This document shows, one piece after another, positions 34,895-44,785 of a DNA stretch of 64,000 nucleotides. The stretch is from positions 107,353 to 171,352 of the forward strand of contig NZ_CAJPVI010000011.1 in NCBI RefSeq assembly GCF_905397435.1, given 5' to 3'. The notes below the pieces were generated by a model. The model worked only from the letters and a program-made list of their open reading frames with translations, did no database searches and had not been told where the DNA came from. Each line of letters starts with the position of its first letter. The first letter of the stretch is position 1. The translations under genes and the position numbers were made by a program. This DNA is from Cupriavidus numazuensis (lineage in GTDB: Bacteria; Pseudomonadota; Gammaproteobacteria; Burkholderiales; Burkholderiaceae).

Positions 34895-35235
34895 GAGTGC
34901 GGTCCTGACTTTTGCCACCAACGGTGCGGCGTGGGTGGTCAACAGATTCGGTGGCGAACGGCTGGGCAGGCGGCAAGTTGCCGCTCTGCCCGCCGCGGGA
35001 TCCAGGTCACAAACAGGGCATGGTCAGCGGCACAAAGCAGCCACTTTTTAGCGCATGTCCTGCACGTAAAACGCAGAAGGTTGGCGCGCACGCCGTGGCA
35101 GAGCACTTCCTGAGCCGGCTGGCACGTCTCCAGCCGGAGTGCATCGTGGGGTTGCCGCCGACGCATGTCGAAGGCCAGGTCCAAACATGCCCCGCACGCT
35201 TCCATCGTGCCCTCCGGCATCAGCGGTTAGAGTGG
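34895..35235. other. Intergenic region between pntB and the aldolase gene
   Basis: No supportable gene, operator copy or clear terminator. The aldolase promoter should lie just above 34900. The short open frames here show no homology that can be recognised. Confidence 0.4.
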
Positions 35236-36702
35236 TTACGCTGCCTTGACCATGTCCTCGACCACCTTCTTGGCATCGCCGAACACCATCATGGTCTTGT
35301 CCATGTAGAACAGTTCGTTATCCAGGCCTGCATAGCCGGCGGCCATCGAACGCTTGTTCACGATGATGGTCTTGGCCTTGTACGCCTCCAGGATCGGCAT
35401 GCCCGCGATCGGCGATTTCGGGTCGGTCTTGGCCGACGGGTTCACCACGTCGTTCGCGCCAAGCACCAACACCACGTCGGCCTGGCCGAATTCGCTGTTG
35501 ATGTCCTCCATCTCGAAGACCTGGTCGTACGGCACCTCGGCTTCGGCCAGCAGCACGTTCATGTGGCCCGGCATGCGGCCCGCCACCGGGTGGATCGCGT
35601 ACTTCACGGTCACACCCTTCTCGGTGAGCTTCTCGGTCAGTTCCTTGAGCGCGTGCTGGGCGCGCGCCACGGCAAGGCCGTAGCCCGGCACGATGATCAC
35701 GGTCTCGGCGTTGCCCATCAGGAACGAAGCGTCATCGGCAGAGCCCGACTTCACGTTGCGCTGGACTTGCGAACCGCCTGCAGCACCAGCTGCCGCATCG
35801 CTGCCGAAGCCACCGAGGATCACGTTGAAGAACGAGCGGTTCATCGCCTTGCACATGATGTACGAGAGGATCGCGCCGCTTGACCCCACCAGCGAGCCGG
35901 CGATGATCAGCATCGGGTTGTTCAGCGAGAAGCCGATACCGGCCGCCGCCCAGCCCGAGTACGAGTTCAGCATCGACACCACCACTGGCATGTCGGCGCC
36001 GCCGATCGGGATGATGATGAGCACGCCGAGCACGAAGGCGATGGCCAGCATGACCAGGAACGGCGTCCAGTCCTGCGTCATGAAGAACGCGATACCGAAG
36101 CCGACCATGGCGACGGCCAGCGCCAGGTTCAGCATGTGCTGGCCCGCGAACACCACCGGCGCACCCTGGAACAGGCGGAACTTGTAGCGCCCGGCCAGCT
36201 TGCCGAAGGCAATCACCGAACCGGAGAACGTGATCGCACCGACGAAGCAGCCGATGAACAGCTCAATGCGGTTGCCCAGCGGGATCTCATGCGACCCTGC
36301 GGGCGCGATGCCGAAGGCCGAAGGCTCGGCCACCGCCGCCACCGCAATGCACACCGCTGCGAGACCGATCAGCGAGTGCATCGCTGCGACCAGCTCAGGC
36401 ATCTTGGTCATCTCGACCTTCTTCGCCACGTAGGCGCCGATGCCGCCACCGACGACCAGGCCGGCCAGGATCAGCGCGAGGCCCGATCCCGCTGCCGTGC
36501 CGCTGCCGGCGGCCAGGAACTCGTTCTTGAGCTTGAGGATCAGCGCCACCGTAGTGAGTGCCGCCACCGCCATGCCGATCATGCCGAAGGCATTGCCCTT
36601 GCGGGCCGAACCCGGGTGCGACAGGCCCTTGAGTGCCTGGATAAAGCAGACCGACGCGCCCAGGTAGAACAGCGTCACGGCATTCATGGACAGTCCGTTC
36701 AT
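35236..36702 (-). CDS. pntB: NAD(P) transhydrogenase subunit beta
   Basis: A 488-residue subunit: about nine membrane helices (domain II part), then the cytosolic NADP(H)-binding domain III from about 305, with [39 protein letters not shown] and [18 protein letters not shown]. With PntA it uses the proton gradient to drive hydride transfer from NADH to NADP+. Its start overlaps the pntAB stop by four bases. As the last gene of a leftward run that begins with the LLM/CoA-transferase/carboxylase genes, it would supply NADPH, the donor for the F420 reductase NpdG encoded at 54998 (inference). Confidence 0.93.
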   Translation of the reverse strand: MNGLSMNAVTLFYLGASVCFIQALKGLSHPGSARKGNAFGMIGMAVAALTTVALILKLKNEFLAAGSGTAAGSGLALILAGLVVGGGIGAYVAKKVEMTKMPELVAAMHSLIGLAAVCIAVAAVAEPSAFGIAPAGSHEIPLGNRIELFIGCFVGAITFSGSVIAFGKLAGRYKFRLFQGAPVVFAGQHMLNLALAVAMVGFGIAFFMTQDWTPFLVMLAIAFVLGVLIIIPIGGADMPVVVSMLNSYSGWAAAGIGFSLNNPMLIIAGSLVGSSGAILSYIMCKAMNRSFFNVILGGFGSDAAAGAAGGSQVQRNVKSGSADDASFLMGNAETVIIVPGYGLAVARAQHALKELTEKLTEKGVTVKYAIHPVAGRMPGHMNVLLAEAEVPYDQVFEMEDINSEFGQADVVLVLGANDVVNPSAKTDPKSPIAGMPILEAYKAKTIIVNKRSMAAGYAGLDNELFYMDKTMMVFGDAKKVVEDMVKAA

Positions 36703-37052
36703 CGCTGCATCTCCACCAGTTCACCGCCCGCGTGCGCGGGCGTCTTTGCGGGCTGCGCCTTGGGCGCCTTCTTGCGGAACATCTCGAGCATGCGCTGCGT
36801 GACGAGGAAGCCGCCGAATACATTGACGGCGGCCAGCGCCACGGCAAGCGTACCCATCGCGCGGCCCACGCCGCCTTCGGTCAGCCCGGCGGCCAGCATG
36901 GCGCCGACGATGATGATGGCCGAGATCGCGTTCGTTACCGCCATCAGCGGGGTGTGCAGCGCGGGTGTGACTGTCCACACCACGTGGTAACCCACGTAGA
37001 TCGCCAGCACGAAGATGATCAGGTTGATCACCGTGTGATTCACTATTTCCAT
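36699..37052 (-). CDS. pntAB: NAD(P) transhydrogenase subunit alpha, part 2 (membrane)
   Basis: A 117-residue membrane protein with three hydrophobic helices ([39 protein letters not shown], and [20 protein letters not shown]), the separate alpha-2 subunit found in organisms with a split PntA. AAGGAG seven bases before ATG 37052 is the ribosome-binding site. It sits between pntAA and pntB; the gap to pntAA is 215 bases and holds an inverted-repeat element, so expression may partly depend on read-through. Confidence 0.92.
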   Translation of the reverse strand: MEIVNHTVINLIIFVLAIYVGYHVVWTVTPALHTPLMAVTNAISAIIIVGAMLAAGLTEGGVGRAMGTLAVALAAVNVFGGFLVTQRMLEMFRKKAPKAQPAKTPAHAGGELVEMQR

Positions 37053-37105
37053 TCCATATCTCCTTGCAACCTCAGTCCGATGACCGGCGGCTGGATTGAC
37101 TACCG

Positions 37106-37242
37106 GTTTGCTCCCCTCTCCCGCCTGCGGGAGAGGGGTTGGGGGAGAGGGCCGGTGTTCGCAGCAGCGATCCCCTTCACTTCGTGGCAACGCCTGCCCT
37201 CTCCCCCGACCCCTCTCCCACGTGTGGGAGAGGGGAGCAAAC
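37106..37242. repeat. Long inverted repeat (REPIN-like element) between pntAA and pntAB
   Basis: Two 46-base arms (37106-37151 and 37197-37242) are near-perfect reverse complements, separated by 45 bases. Each arm itself contains a small palindrome built from CTCCCCTCTCCC and GGGAGAGGGG. This nested structure resembles REP doublets (REPINs) dispersed in proteobacterial genomes, often as mRNA stabilisers or weak terminators. It interrupts the pnt operon and could change the ratio of pntAA to pntAB-pntB expression. Confidence 0.8.
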
Positions 37243-37267
37243 AGGCGTCCCTTGTCACCCTCGCGCG

Positions 37268-38383
37268 TCAGGCCACCGCCTCTTCCACACGCCGCGTCAT
37301 CAGGCACGCAGCGACGATGTCGTCTTCGAGGTTGAGCGTGAACTGGCCGTCCTTGTCGATGACCAGCTTGAGGAAGTCCAGCACATTGCGCGCGTACAGC
37401 GCCGACGCGTCGGCGGCGACCATGCTGGCCAGGTTGGTATGGCCCACGAAGATCACGCCGTGGCGCTCGACCACTTCGTCGGCCACCGTCAGGGGGCAGT
37501 TGCCGCCCTGCGCGGCGGCCAGGTCGACCACCACCGAACCCGGCTTCATCTGCTGCACGGTTTCTTCCTGCAGCAGCACTGGTGCCTTGCGGCCCGGAAT
37601 CAGCGCGGTGGTGATGATGATGTCGGCCTGGATCGCGCGCTGGTGCACCAGTTCGGCCTGGCGCTTCATCCAGTCCGGCGGCATCGGGCGCGCATAGCCG
37701 CCGACACCTTGCGCGATCTCGCGCTCTTCGTCGGTCACGAACGGCACGTCCAGGAACTTGCCGCCGAGCGATTCGATCTGCTCCTTCACGGCCGGGCGCA
37801 CGTCCGAGGCCTCGATCACTGCGCCCAGGCGCTTGGCCGTGGCGATGGCCTGCAGGCCGGCCACGCCGGCGCCGAGGATCAGCACGCGCGCCGCCTTGAC
37901 GGTACCCGCGGCGGTCATCAGCATCGGCATGAAGCGCTGGTAGTGATGCGCGGCGACGAGCACCGCCTTGTAGCCGGCGATGTTCGCCTGCGAGGACAGC
38001 ACGTCCATGCTCTGCGCACGCGTGGTGCGTGGCGCGGCTTCGAGTGCGAACGCCGTAATGCCTGCGGCAGTCATGCGCGCGTTGTTCTCGGCATCGAACG
38101 GGTTGAGCATGCCCACCAGCACTGCGCCGGGCTTCATCTGCGCCAGTTCACCGGTCTCGGGTGCGCGCACCTTGAGCACGAGCGGCGCGCCCAGCGCGTC
38201 GGCGGCGGTACCAATCGTCGCACCGGCTGCCTCATAGGCGCTGTCGGGCTGGCTGGCACGCAACCCCGCGCCTGCCTGCACCACAACCTTGTGGCCTTGT
38301 GCGACGTATTTCTTGATGGTCTCTGGCGTGGCCGACACGCGACTCTCGCCTGGACATATTTCAGCAGGTACTCCAATGAGCAT
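37268..38383 (-). CDS. pntAA: NAD(P) transhydrogenase subunit alpha, part 1 (NAD-binding)
   Basis: A 371-residue cytosolic NAD(H)-binding domain I protein. It begins [20 protein letters not shown] as in PntA and AlaDH/PNT proteins, and has [20 protein letters not shown] for dinucleotide binding and [15 protein letters not shown] 38383 has GAGGAA upstream; a longer frame to 38494 adds non-homologous residues and overlaps the biotin carboxylase gene. It starts 55 bases after the biotin carboxylase gene, so pnt may be transcribed with the F420-associated operon. Confidence 0.92.
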   Translation of the reverse strand: MLIGVPAEICPGESRVSATPETIKKYVAQGHKVVVQAGAGLRASQPDSAYEAAGATIGTAADALGAPLVLKVRAPETGELAQMKPGAVLVGMLNPFDAENNARMTAAGITAFALEAAPRTTRAQSMDVLSSQANIAGYKAVLVAAHHYQRFMPMLMTAAGTVKAARVLILGAGVAGLQAIATAKRLGAVIEASDVRPAVKEQIESLGGKFLDVPFVTDEEREIAQGVGGYARPMPPDWMKRQAELVHQRAIQADIIITTALIPGRKAPVLLQEETVQQMKPGSVVVDLAAAQGGNCPLTVADEVVERHGVIFVGHTNLASMVAADASALYARNVLDFLKLVIDKDGQFTLNLEDDIVAACLMTRRVEEAVA

Positions 38384-38438
38384 GTTTGCTTCCTCAATTC
38401 GAGCAATAGGTCGTTGGTGCCGGCCCCGAGCCGCGGGC

Positions 38439-40430
38439 CTAGACAAATTCCATGATGACGGCGTCCGCGGCCACGGCATCCCCCTGGCCGACATGGATGC
38501 TTGATACCTCCGCCGACCGTTCGGCGCGCAGTACGATTTCCATCTTCATGGCTTCGATCACGCAAAGCGCCTCACCCGCACTCACGGCCTGTCCGGGCTT
38601 GACCGCCACCGATAACACGGTCCCTGGCATGGGGCTGAGCAAGCCGGATGCGCCTGCCGCCGCCTGCGCCTTCGGCATCAAAGCCCACAGTTCGGCCTCT
38701 CTCGCGGAGGTAACCTGCACGAGCGCCTCCTGCCCGGCATGGGACAGGAAGTAGCCCGCCACATCAGTGCGAAGCTGTGCGGCGACTGGTTCACCGCCGA
38801 TCACCCCTTGCCATACCCGCTGCCCCGGGCACCAATCCGAGCTGATGGTCGTGACCGCTCCGGCAGCCTCCTGCTCGCCGAACCGGATCTGCCATTGCGT
38901 ACCATCGTCTTTGATGATCGCCGTAAGCCGGGAATCACCGATCAATGCCGTGCGCCGGATCTCCCTGTCGGCGTGGGCAACCTGATTGCGCGTTAGCAAG
39001 CGCGCATCGACGGCAAAGGCAATGGCAGCGAAACGCAGCGCCATATCGCCGGTGGGGGCACGCAATGAGAATCCGTCCGGAAACTCCTCCGAGATGAAGC
39101 CCGTCGACAAGCGCCCTTCCTGCCAGCGGGGATGCCGCATCAATGTGCTGAGGAATGGCAGGTTATGTCGGATACCTTCAATCGCAAAGGCGTCCAATGC
39201 ATGCGCCTGCGATGCAATGGCCTGCGCCCGGCTTGGGGCGTGCGTGACGAGCTTGGCGATCATCGGATCGTAGTAGACCGATACTTCTCCGCCTTCGTGC
39301 ACGCCCGTGTCGTTCCGAACGGTCACGCCATCACGCACCGCTTCAGCCGGAGGCCGGTAGGTAGTCAGGCGCCCCGTTGATGGCATGAAGTTGCGCAATG
39401 GATCTTCCGCGTACACACGGCTTTCCACGGCCCAGCCGTTCAACCGGATATCTTCCTGACGAAGAGACAGCTTCTCCCCGGCAGCAACGCGAATCATCTG
39501 CTCTACCAGATCGATGCCGGTCACCAGTTCTGTCACAGGATGTTCGACCTGCAAGCGGGTATTCATCTCGAGGAAAAAGAATGACCGATCCTGCCCAACG
39601 ACGAACTCAACCGTTCCTGCCGAGTCGTAGCCGACGGCACGCGAAAGCGCCACCGCCTGTTCGCCCATTGCGCGGCGTGTCGCCTCGTCCAGCAGCGGAG
39701 AAGGCGCTTCTTCGATGACCTTCTGGTTGCGCCGCTGGATCGAGCATTCGCGCTCCCCGAGGTAGACCAGGTTGCCGTGCTTGTCCCCCAGCACCTGGAT
39801 CTCGATATGCCGCGGGTTGACGATGAATTTCTCGACGAAGATGCGGTCATCCCCGAACGACGACGCGGCTTCGGATTTGGCGCGCTCGAAGCCCTCTGCC
39901 ACTTCTGCCTGGGACCATGCGATGCGCATGCCCTTCCCGCCGCCGCCCGCCGATGCCTTGATCATGACTGGATAGCCGATCTCGTCGGCAATCTGTACCG
40001 CATGTTCCGGGCCATCAATCTCGCCAAGATATCCCGGCACGGTGGATACACCCGCGGCGCTGGCGCACCGCTTGGACTCGATCTTGTCGCCCATCGCTTC
40101 CATGGCATGGGCATTCGGTCCGATGAACGTAATGCTCGCCGCCTGCAGTGCCTGGGCAAATGCCGCGCGCTCGGAAAGGAATCCATAGCCAGGATGGACG
40201 GCCTGTGCCCCGGTTTGTCGGCAAGCCTCTACGATTCTGTCGATGACCAGATAAGAGTCGGCAGCGGCAGCGGAGCCGACCGCGACGGCTTCGTCAGCCA
40301 GGCGGACATGCAGCGCATGCCGATCCGCTTCGGAATAGACCGCCACGGTCTGAATACCCATGCGGCGGGCGGTCCGGATGATTCGGCAAGCAATCTCGCC
40401 GCGATTGGCAATCAGGATCTTGGAGAACAC
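38439..40430 (-). CDS. Acyl-CoA carboxylase alpha subunit (biotin carboxylase plus BCCP)
   Basis: A 663-residue biotin-dependent carboxylase subunit. Biotin carboxylase domain at about 1-445: ILIANRGEIACRIIRTARRM, the ATP-grasp loop IKASAGGGGKGM, and FFLEMNTRLQVEHPVTE. A linker follows, then a biotinyl domain with Lys629 in the motif EAMKMEI. It uses ATP and bicarbonate to carboxylate biotin for the partner encoded next to it, as in propionyl-, acetyl- or methylcrotonyl-CoA carboxylases. It starts with GTG 23 bases after the carboxyltransferase gene. The acyl-CoA specificity is unknown; bicarbonate may come from the carbonic anhydrase encoded at 60656. Confidence 0.92.
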   Translation of the reverse strand: MFSKILIANRGEIACRIIRTARRMGIQTVAVYSEADRHALHVRLADEAVAVGSAAAADSYLVIDRIVEACRQTGAQAVHPGYGFLSERAAFAQALQAASITFIGPNAHAMEAMGDKIESKRCASAAGVSTVPGYLGEIDGPEHAVQIADEIGYPVMIKASAGGGGKGMRIAWSQAEVAEGFERAKSEAASSFGDDRIFVEKFIVNPRHIEIQVLGDKHGNLVYLGERECSIQRRNQKVIEEAPSPLLDEATRRAMGEQAVALSRAVGYDSAGTVEFVVGQDRSFFFLEMNTRLQVEHPVTELVTGIDLVEQMIRVAAGEKLSLRQEDIRLNGWAVESRVYAEDPLRNFMPSTGRLTTYRPPAEAVRDGVTVRNDTGVHEGGEVSVYYDPMIAKLVTHAPSRAQAIASQAHALDAFAIEGIRHNLPFLSTLMRHPRWQEGRLSTGFISEEFPDGFSLRAPTGDMALRFAAIAFAVDARLLTRNQVAHADREIRRTALIGDSRLTAIIKDDGTQWQIRFGEQEAAGAVTTISSDWCPGQRVWQGVIGGEPVAAQLRTDVAGYFLSHAGQEALVQVTSAREAELWALMPKAQAAAGASGLLSPMPGTVLSVAVKPGQAVSAGEALCVIEAMKMEIVLRAERSAEVSSIHVGQGDAVAADAVIMEFV

Positions 40431-40453
40431 GGTGCGCTTCGCCTGTTATCGGG

Positions 40454-41911
40454 TTAAGAAGGAAGGCGACCGACACGGGGGCTATCCCCCACTGTCTTGC
40501 CGCCAAGGGAAAGGGCCCGGGCGATGTACGCGCGTGTCTGTGCGGGCGCTATGATGGCGTCGATCCCACCACCCGTCAGCCCATCGCGGGAGGCGGTGAC
40601 GCGCGCTCCGATTGCAGTCGTATCGCGCGGCGCCATCAGGCCGATGCTTGCCTGCGGCCAGCCAAAAGTGATATCCGCGCAGACCAGGCGAGAGCCCAGC
40701 GCCAGGCCGGCGGCGCCATAGGATTTTCGAAGAATCACGGTAATCAGCGGGACCTTCGCACGCGCATAGGCGCACAGGAGACTGGCAGCGTGGCCCACTA
40801 CCCCTGCATGTTCTTCGCTCATGCCCGGGACGAAGCCGGCAGCATCGACGAAGGTCAGTACCGGGAATCCCAAGGCATCGCATTGACCAACAAAGCGCGC
40901 AATCTTCGCCGCGGCTGCGGCATTGAGCACGCCAGCCAGCACGGAGGGCTGATTTGCCACCACGCCAACCGTCTGCCCGTCGATACGCCCGAATCCAACC
41001 ACGGCGTTGCCTGCAAACTCCGGCTGGAGTTCGAAGAAGTCGCCTTCGTCGACCACCTTGCCCACGACCTCCTTCACATCGAACGGCAGCGTGGTATCCG
41101 CAGGAATCAGGAAATCCAGTGACGGCTCGACTCGCTGCGGATCATCGAAGCTGCGCCAGCCCTGGGTTCTTCCCGTCGTTGGTGCAGGCAGGAAGCTCAA
41201 CAGGCGCCTGGCCTGCCGGAGCGCAATGATGTCGTTGTCGAAGACGGCATGCGCCAGCCCGGTCGTCGTCTCGTGAACTTCCGCACCACCCAGTTCGGCC
41301 GATGAGAGCGATTCGCCCGTCACCATTCGCGTCGTGTCGGGGTCCCCCATCAGGATGGTGCTATCCGCCCCGGCCATGAAGATGAAGTCCGCGGTGGCGG
41401 CAAGCAGCGCATCGGCCCCGATACAGGCACCGAGGACAACGGCGACCTGCGGGATGACACCCTTGGCCTTTGCGGCCTGGCGATACTGCCGGCCAAACGC
41501 GGCATAGGCCACATCGGCTTCGTCAAGACGTGTACCGTGCGAATCGTGCAGCGCGACGATCGGCGCCCCGCTATCCAGCGCAAGCTGCTGGACGGCGACA
41601 ATCTTGCGGCCATGCTCGCCAGCCATGGTGCCGCGGAGTACTGTCATGTCTTTCGCATACGCGAAGACGAGACGGCCATCTACGGTGCCGTAGCCGGTCA
41701 CAACGCCATCGCCGCCAGCCCGCGATGCCGACTCCGCCTGACATGACTGGTCAGCGCCAAGTTCGACAAACGATCCCGCATCAAACAGGATGTCCACGCG
41801 CTCGCGCGCAGTCAGCCTTCCGCGCGCATGCTGTTCGTCAACCGCCTCTTCTTCCATGCCTGCCGCGGCTTCGCCGGCTTGTGGCATGAAGCGCTCTCGA
41901 ATCCGATTCAT
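40454..41911 (-). CDS. Acyl-CoA carboxylase beta subunit (carboxyltransferase)
   Basis: A 485-residue carboxyltransferase of the PccB/AccD family, slightly short for PccB (about 510). The N-terminal half has ARGRLTARERVDILFDAGSF and the C-terminal half has FVDAAGFVPGMSEEHAGVVG and RKSYGAAGLALGSR. Together with the alpha subunit it transfers CO2 from biotin to an acyl-CoA. ATG 41911 has AGGAA upstream and begins MNRIRERF. The sequence near GADSTILMGDPDTTRMVTGE differs from the usual PccB pattern, so the substrate may not be propionyl-CoA. Confidence 0.88.
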   Translation of the reverse strand: MNRIRERFMPQAGEAAAGMEEEAVDEQHARGRLTARERVDILFDAGSFVELGADQSCQAESASRAGGDGVVTGYGTVDGRLVFAYAKDMTVLRGTMAGEHGRKIVAVQQLALDSGAPIVALHDSHGTRLDEADVAYAAFGRQYRQAAKAKGVIPQVAVVLGACIGADALLAATADFIFMAGADSTILMGDPDTTRMVTGESLSSAELGGAEVHETTTGLAHAVFDNDIIALRQARRLLSFLPAPTTGRTQGWRSFDDPQRVEPSLDFLIPADTTLPFDVKEVVGKVVDEGDFFELQPEFAGNAVVGFGRIDGQTVGVVANQPSVLAGVLNAAAAAKIARFVGQCDALGFPVLTFVDAAGFVPGMSEEHAGVVGHAASLLCAYARAKVPLITVILRKSYGAAGLALGSRLVCADITFGWPQASIGLMAPRDTTAIGARVTASRDGLTGGGIDAIIAPAQTRAYIARALSLGGKTVGDSPRVGRLPS

Positions 41912-42013
41912 TGACCGTTCCTGGTTTGTGGCCACGCTGGCAGCGGCACGCGACCTGCGCGGCCACAATGGCTCCCATGGCGGAGCCGGGATTTGTCGGA
42001 TCAATCCGCCCGA

Positions 42014-42973
42014 TCAGTCCTTGAACTCGCGCAGACGCGGGAGGATCTCCCTGGCGATGATCTCGATCTGGCTCATCTCGTACTTGTAAGGCACGAAGAT
42101 GAGCTTCTGTACGCCGGCCCGCAGATGTTCCTTGAGCTGCTCCACGCATTCCTCGACATTGCCCATGATGGCGCTGTCCATGGTCGACTTGCTTCCCTGG
42201 GCGATGTCGAAATCGACATTGAGCCAGCTCATCATCTTCTCTTCGACAGCGGCACGCGACTCGCCGATCATGATCGGCAACTGGTTGCCGTTCATCAGCG
42301 TGTCTGGATCCTTGCCAGCTTCCTCGGCATACGCGCGCACCTTGGTCCACGACTCCACGAAGGCCTCGGGCTTGTAGAAGTAGGTCAGCCAACCGTCACC
42401 ATCGACTGCGGCGCGCTTGAGCACGCGATCGGCATAACCGCCGATCAGCAGCGGGAACGGCGCCTGGTGCGGCTTCGGGAACATGACGCCGGCCGGGATC
42501 TTGTGATTGGTCCACTCTCCGCTGACGACATCCTCCGTCCAGAGGCGCTTCATGATCTCGAGGTTGTCGTCCATGATCTTGCCGCGCTGCTCGTACGGCA
42601 CGCCCACTGCGTCGAACTCGCGCTTGTACCAGCCAGCCGCCATCGCCGGCAGCATGCGGCCGCGGGAGATCTGGTCCATGCTCGACAGCTGCTTCGCCAG
42701 CACGACCGGATTGCGCAACGGCAACACCAGGATGCCGGTGGACAGCTTGATGCGCGAAGTGCGTGCGGCAATCGCCGTGAGCAGCGTCAGCGAATCGATG
42801 ATCGGAAAGTTCGGCTCCACCCCCAGCAGGATGTGATCCCACACCCAGAGTGAATCGAAACCCAGTTCTTCCATGCGCACACCGTAGTCCACCAGTGCCG
42901 CGGCATCCGGGATTTCCGGATAGGCGGTGAAATTGCGCGCAGCGATGCCGAAGGTTCTATGCAGGCCAGCCAT
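42014..42973 (-). CDS. LLM-class flavin-dependent or F420-dependent oxidoreductase
   Basis: A 319-residue luciferase-like TIM-barrel protein. Landmarks are VRMEELGFDSLWVWDHIL, TSRIKLSTGILVLPLRNPVV, DQISRGRMLPAMAAGWYKRE and PFPLLIGGYADRVLKRA. LLM enzymes use F420H2 or FMNH2; the sequence alone does not say which. The window encodes a whole F420 pathway plus an NADPH:F420 reductase, so F420 is the likely cofactor (inference). By analogy with the picrate hydride-transferase system (NpdG plus LLM hydride transferase), it could reduce an electron-poor ring. It sits between the CoA-transferase and carboxylase genes. Confidence 0.88.
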   Translation of the reverse strand: MAGLHRTFGIAARNFTAYPEIPDAAALVDYGVRMEELGFDSLWVWDHILLGVEPNFPIIDSLTLLTAIAARTSRIKLSTGILVLPLRNPVVLAKQLSSMDQISRGRMLPAMAAGWYKREFDAVGVPYEQRGKIMDDNLEIMKRLWTEDVVSGEWTNHKIPAGVMFPKPHQAPFPLLIGGYADRVLKRAAVDGDGWLTYFYKPEAFVESWTKVRAYAEEAGKDPDTLMNGNQLPIMIGESRAAVEEKMMSWLNVDFDIAQGSKSTMDSAIMGNVEECVEQLKEHLRAGVQKLIFVPYKYEMSQIEIIAREILPRLREFKD

Positions 42974-43024
42974 CTGACTAACTCCCTAAATGTTCGTGTA
43001 CGGATTGGTAGAGTCCACCGCGGT

Positions 43025-43795
43025 TCAGGCGGTATAGAGTTTTTCCGGATCGAGTTCGCGCACCACGCCAAGCTCGCGTGCGGTCGGCGGTTCGGTCACG
43101 CCGATGGTCTGGTCGTGCGACACATGGAAGCCGGTGTTGTCCTGTACCTGCTCGATGGTCACGCCCGGGTGCAGGGCGATAACCTTCATCGCCTTCGTGT
43201 CCGGCGCGAAGCCGAACAGCCCGAGGTCGGTCACGACGCGGTACATGCCGCCGGCCAGCAGGCCCTTGTCATGGCGGCTCGTTTCGCCCTGCAGGAAGCC
43301 GGGACTCGTGATGAAGTCGACCTTGTCGACAAAGCGCCGGCGCTCGTGTTTCATCGCCACGATCATCTGCGTCAGGCTCGAGATGTCGTTGCCGCCGCCA
43401 GTGCCCGGCAGGCGTGTCTTCGGCCTGGCCGGATCGCCGATATAGGACGAATTGAGGTTGCCGAAGCGGTCGATTTGTGCACCGCCCATGAAGCCGACGT
43501 CGACATAGCCTCGCTGCAGCAGCAGCAACACGTCGGTGGCACTGAGCACCATGTTTGCCCGCTTGGTGCAACGTTGTTCGTTGGTCGACGGCGGCAGCGC
43601 GCCCGGCTCGATCATGGGCCCGATTACGCCGCCCTCGAACAGGATCGTCAGGCCCGGGCAGCGCAGGCGCTGCGCCAGCGTCGCGGACAGCAGCGGGACG
43701 CCCACGCCGGCAAAGACGATTTGTCCATCGCGCAGCAGCCGCGAGCTCATGACGGTCAGCAGCTCGCCGGCGGTGAAGTTGGTGGTATCAGTCAT
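43025..43795 (-). CDS. CoA-transferase subunit B (GctB-like)
   Basis: A 256-residue class I CoA-transferase-fold subunit (LLTVMSSRLLRDGQIVFAGV, then RCPGLTILFEGGVIGPMIEP, then RGYVDVGFMGGAQIDRFGNL). The arrangement of separate A and B subunits resembles glutaconate CoA-transferase; the Glu in LFEGG is a candidate catalytic residue, but this was not aligned. An alternative is the IpdAB-type ring-opening CoA hydrolase, which has the same fold. It overlaps subunit A by eight bases, so the two are co-translated. Confidence 0.85.
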   Translation of the reverse strand: MTDTTNFTAGELLTVMSSRLLRDGQIVFAGVGVPLLSATLAQRLRCPGLTILFEGGVIGPMIEPGALPPSTNEQRCTKRANMVLSATDVLLLLQRGYVDVGFMGGAQIDRFGNLNSSYIGDPARPKTRLPGTGGGNDISSLTQMIVAMKHERRRFVDKVDFITSPGFLQGETSRHDKGLLAGGMYRVVTDLGLFGFAPDTKAMKVIALHPGVTIEQVQDNTGFHVSHDQTIGVTEPPTARELGVVRELDPEKLYTA

Positions 43796-44744
43796 TGGAG
43801 AGGCTCCTTCCGCGGCGGCCGGCATCGATGAGTTCGTCCAGGCCGAGCAAGCTCAGGTATTCGTTCCAGTTCTCGGGCGCCATCACATAGCGATCGATGT
43901 ACTGCTTCATGCCGCCGACCGGGTCGTCGTTGACGAGCGACGTGTAGCCGTCCATATGCTTGAACAGCGGCTCGTAGATGCCGGTGCATTCGTGCGGCGC
44001 GCACCCGAATGGCACTTCCACCACGGCATCCACCGTGAAGAAGGGAATCTTGGTCTGGTCCGGAGCGCGGCGGATCTGGTCGTTGGAGACAATCCGCTCG
44101 GTGGTCAGGATGACGCTGTCCGCAGCCATGGCGAGATCCAGATCCATGAACTGCAGGCCGTCGAGCTGGGCGTTGCCGTAGGCATCGCAGCGCTGCACAT
44201 GGATGATAGCCACTTTGGGATTCAGCGCCGGCACCAGCAGGACCGGCTCGCCCGTGAACGGGCAATCGATCTTCCGCGCTTCCGGGCGATGCGCCGCGAC
44301 ATCCGAGCCGAGCATGGAGCGCATCGGCAGGAACGGCACGCCCATGGCGCCGGCGCGATAACGCATGCCCATGCCCATGTGGCTCCACTCTTCATAGCGT
44401 GCCAGCCCATTCTCGACGTGGTGCCGCATGACCTTCGACACCCCCCACACAATGCCCTGGCTGAACCAGCTGGTCATGATGTGGTTGCAGATGCCCGAGG
44501 CGAACAGCAGGTCGCCCTCGCTCGACACAATGCTGCGCGACACCGACAGGTTCTTCTTGCGTGCACGCACCAGCTCCCAGATCATCGCCATTGGCGTGCG
44601 CGACAGCGTACTGCCGCCGATGCCAACGGTATCTCCGTCGTTGACCAGCTTCGCCGCGTCCGACAGCGACATGACCTTCTCGCGCAAGCTACGGTCGCGT
44701 TCCGCAAGCCGTGTGCGCAACTCCAGATAGGGGGTCCCTTCCAT
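43788..44744 (-). CDS. CoA-transferase subunit A (GctA-like)
   Basis: A 318-residue partner of the subunit at 43025. VMSLSDAAKLVNDGDTVGIG is the standard CoA-transferase start, AGAMGVPFLPMRSMLGSDVA is the GctA/IpdA signature, and DAVVEVPFGCAPHECTGIYE is near the end. AGGAGG lies five bases before ATG 44744. It would activate a carboxylic acid as its CoA ester or, if IpdAB-like, hydrolyse a cyclic CoA ester. It is the second gene of the leftward operon, 41 bases after the PLP enzyme. Confidence 0.86.
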   Translation of the reverse strand: MEGTPYLELRTRLAERDRSLREKVMSLSDAAKLVNDGDTVGIGGSTLSRTPMAMIWELVRARKKNLSVSRSIVSSEGDLLFASGICNHIMTSWFSQGIVWGVSKVMRHHVENGLARYEEWSHMGMGMRYRAGAMGVPFLPMRSMLGSDVAAHRPEARKIDCPFTGEPVLLVPALNPKVAIIHVQRCDAYGNAQLDGLQFMDLDLAMAADSVILTTERIVSNDQIRRAPDQTKIPFFTVDAVVEVPFGCAPHECTGIYEPLFKHMDGYTSLVNDDPVGGMKQYIDRYVMAPENWNEYLSLLGLDELIDAGRRGRSLSND

Positions 44745-44785
44745 ATAGCCTCCTGATTATTCGCCCAGTTCCAGGGTGGGCGCTT

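Noticed and set aside
37106..37242. CRISPR-like repeat
   Set aside because: There are two inverted arms, not evenly spaced direct repeats with unique spacers, and no cas genes.
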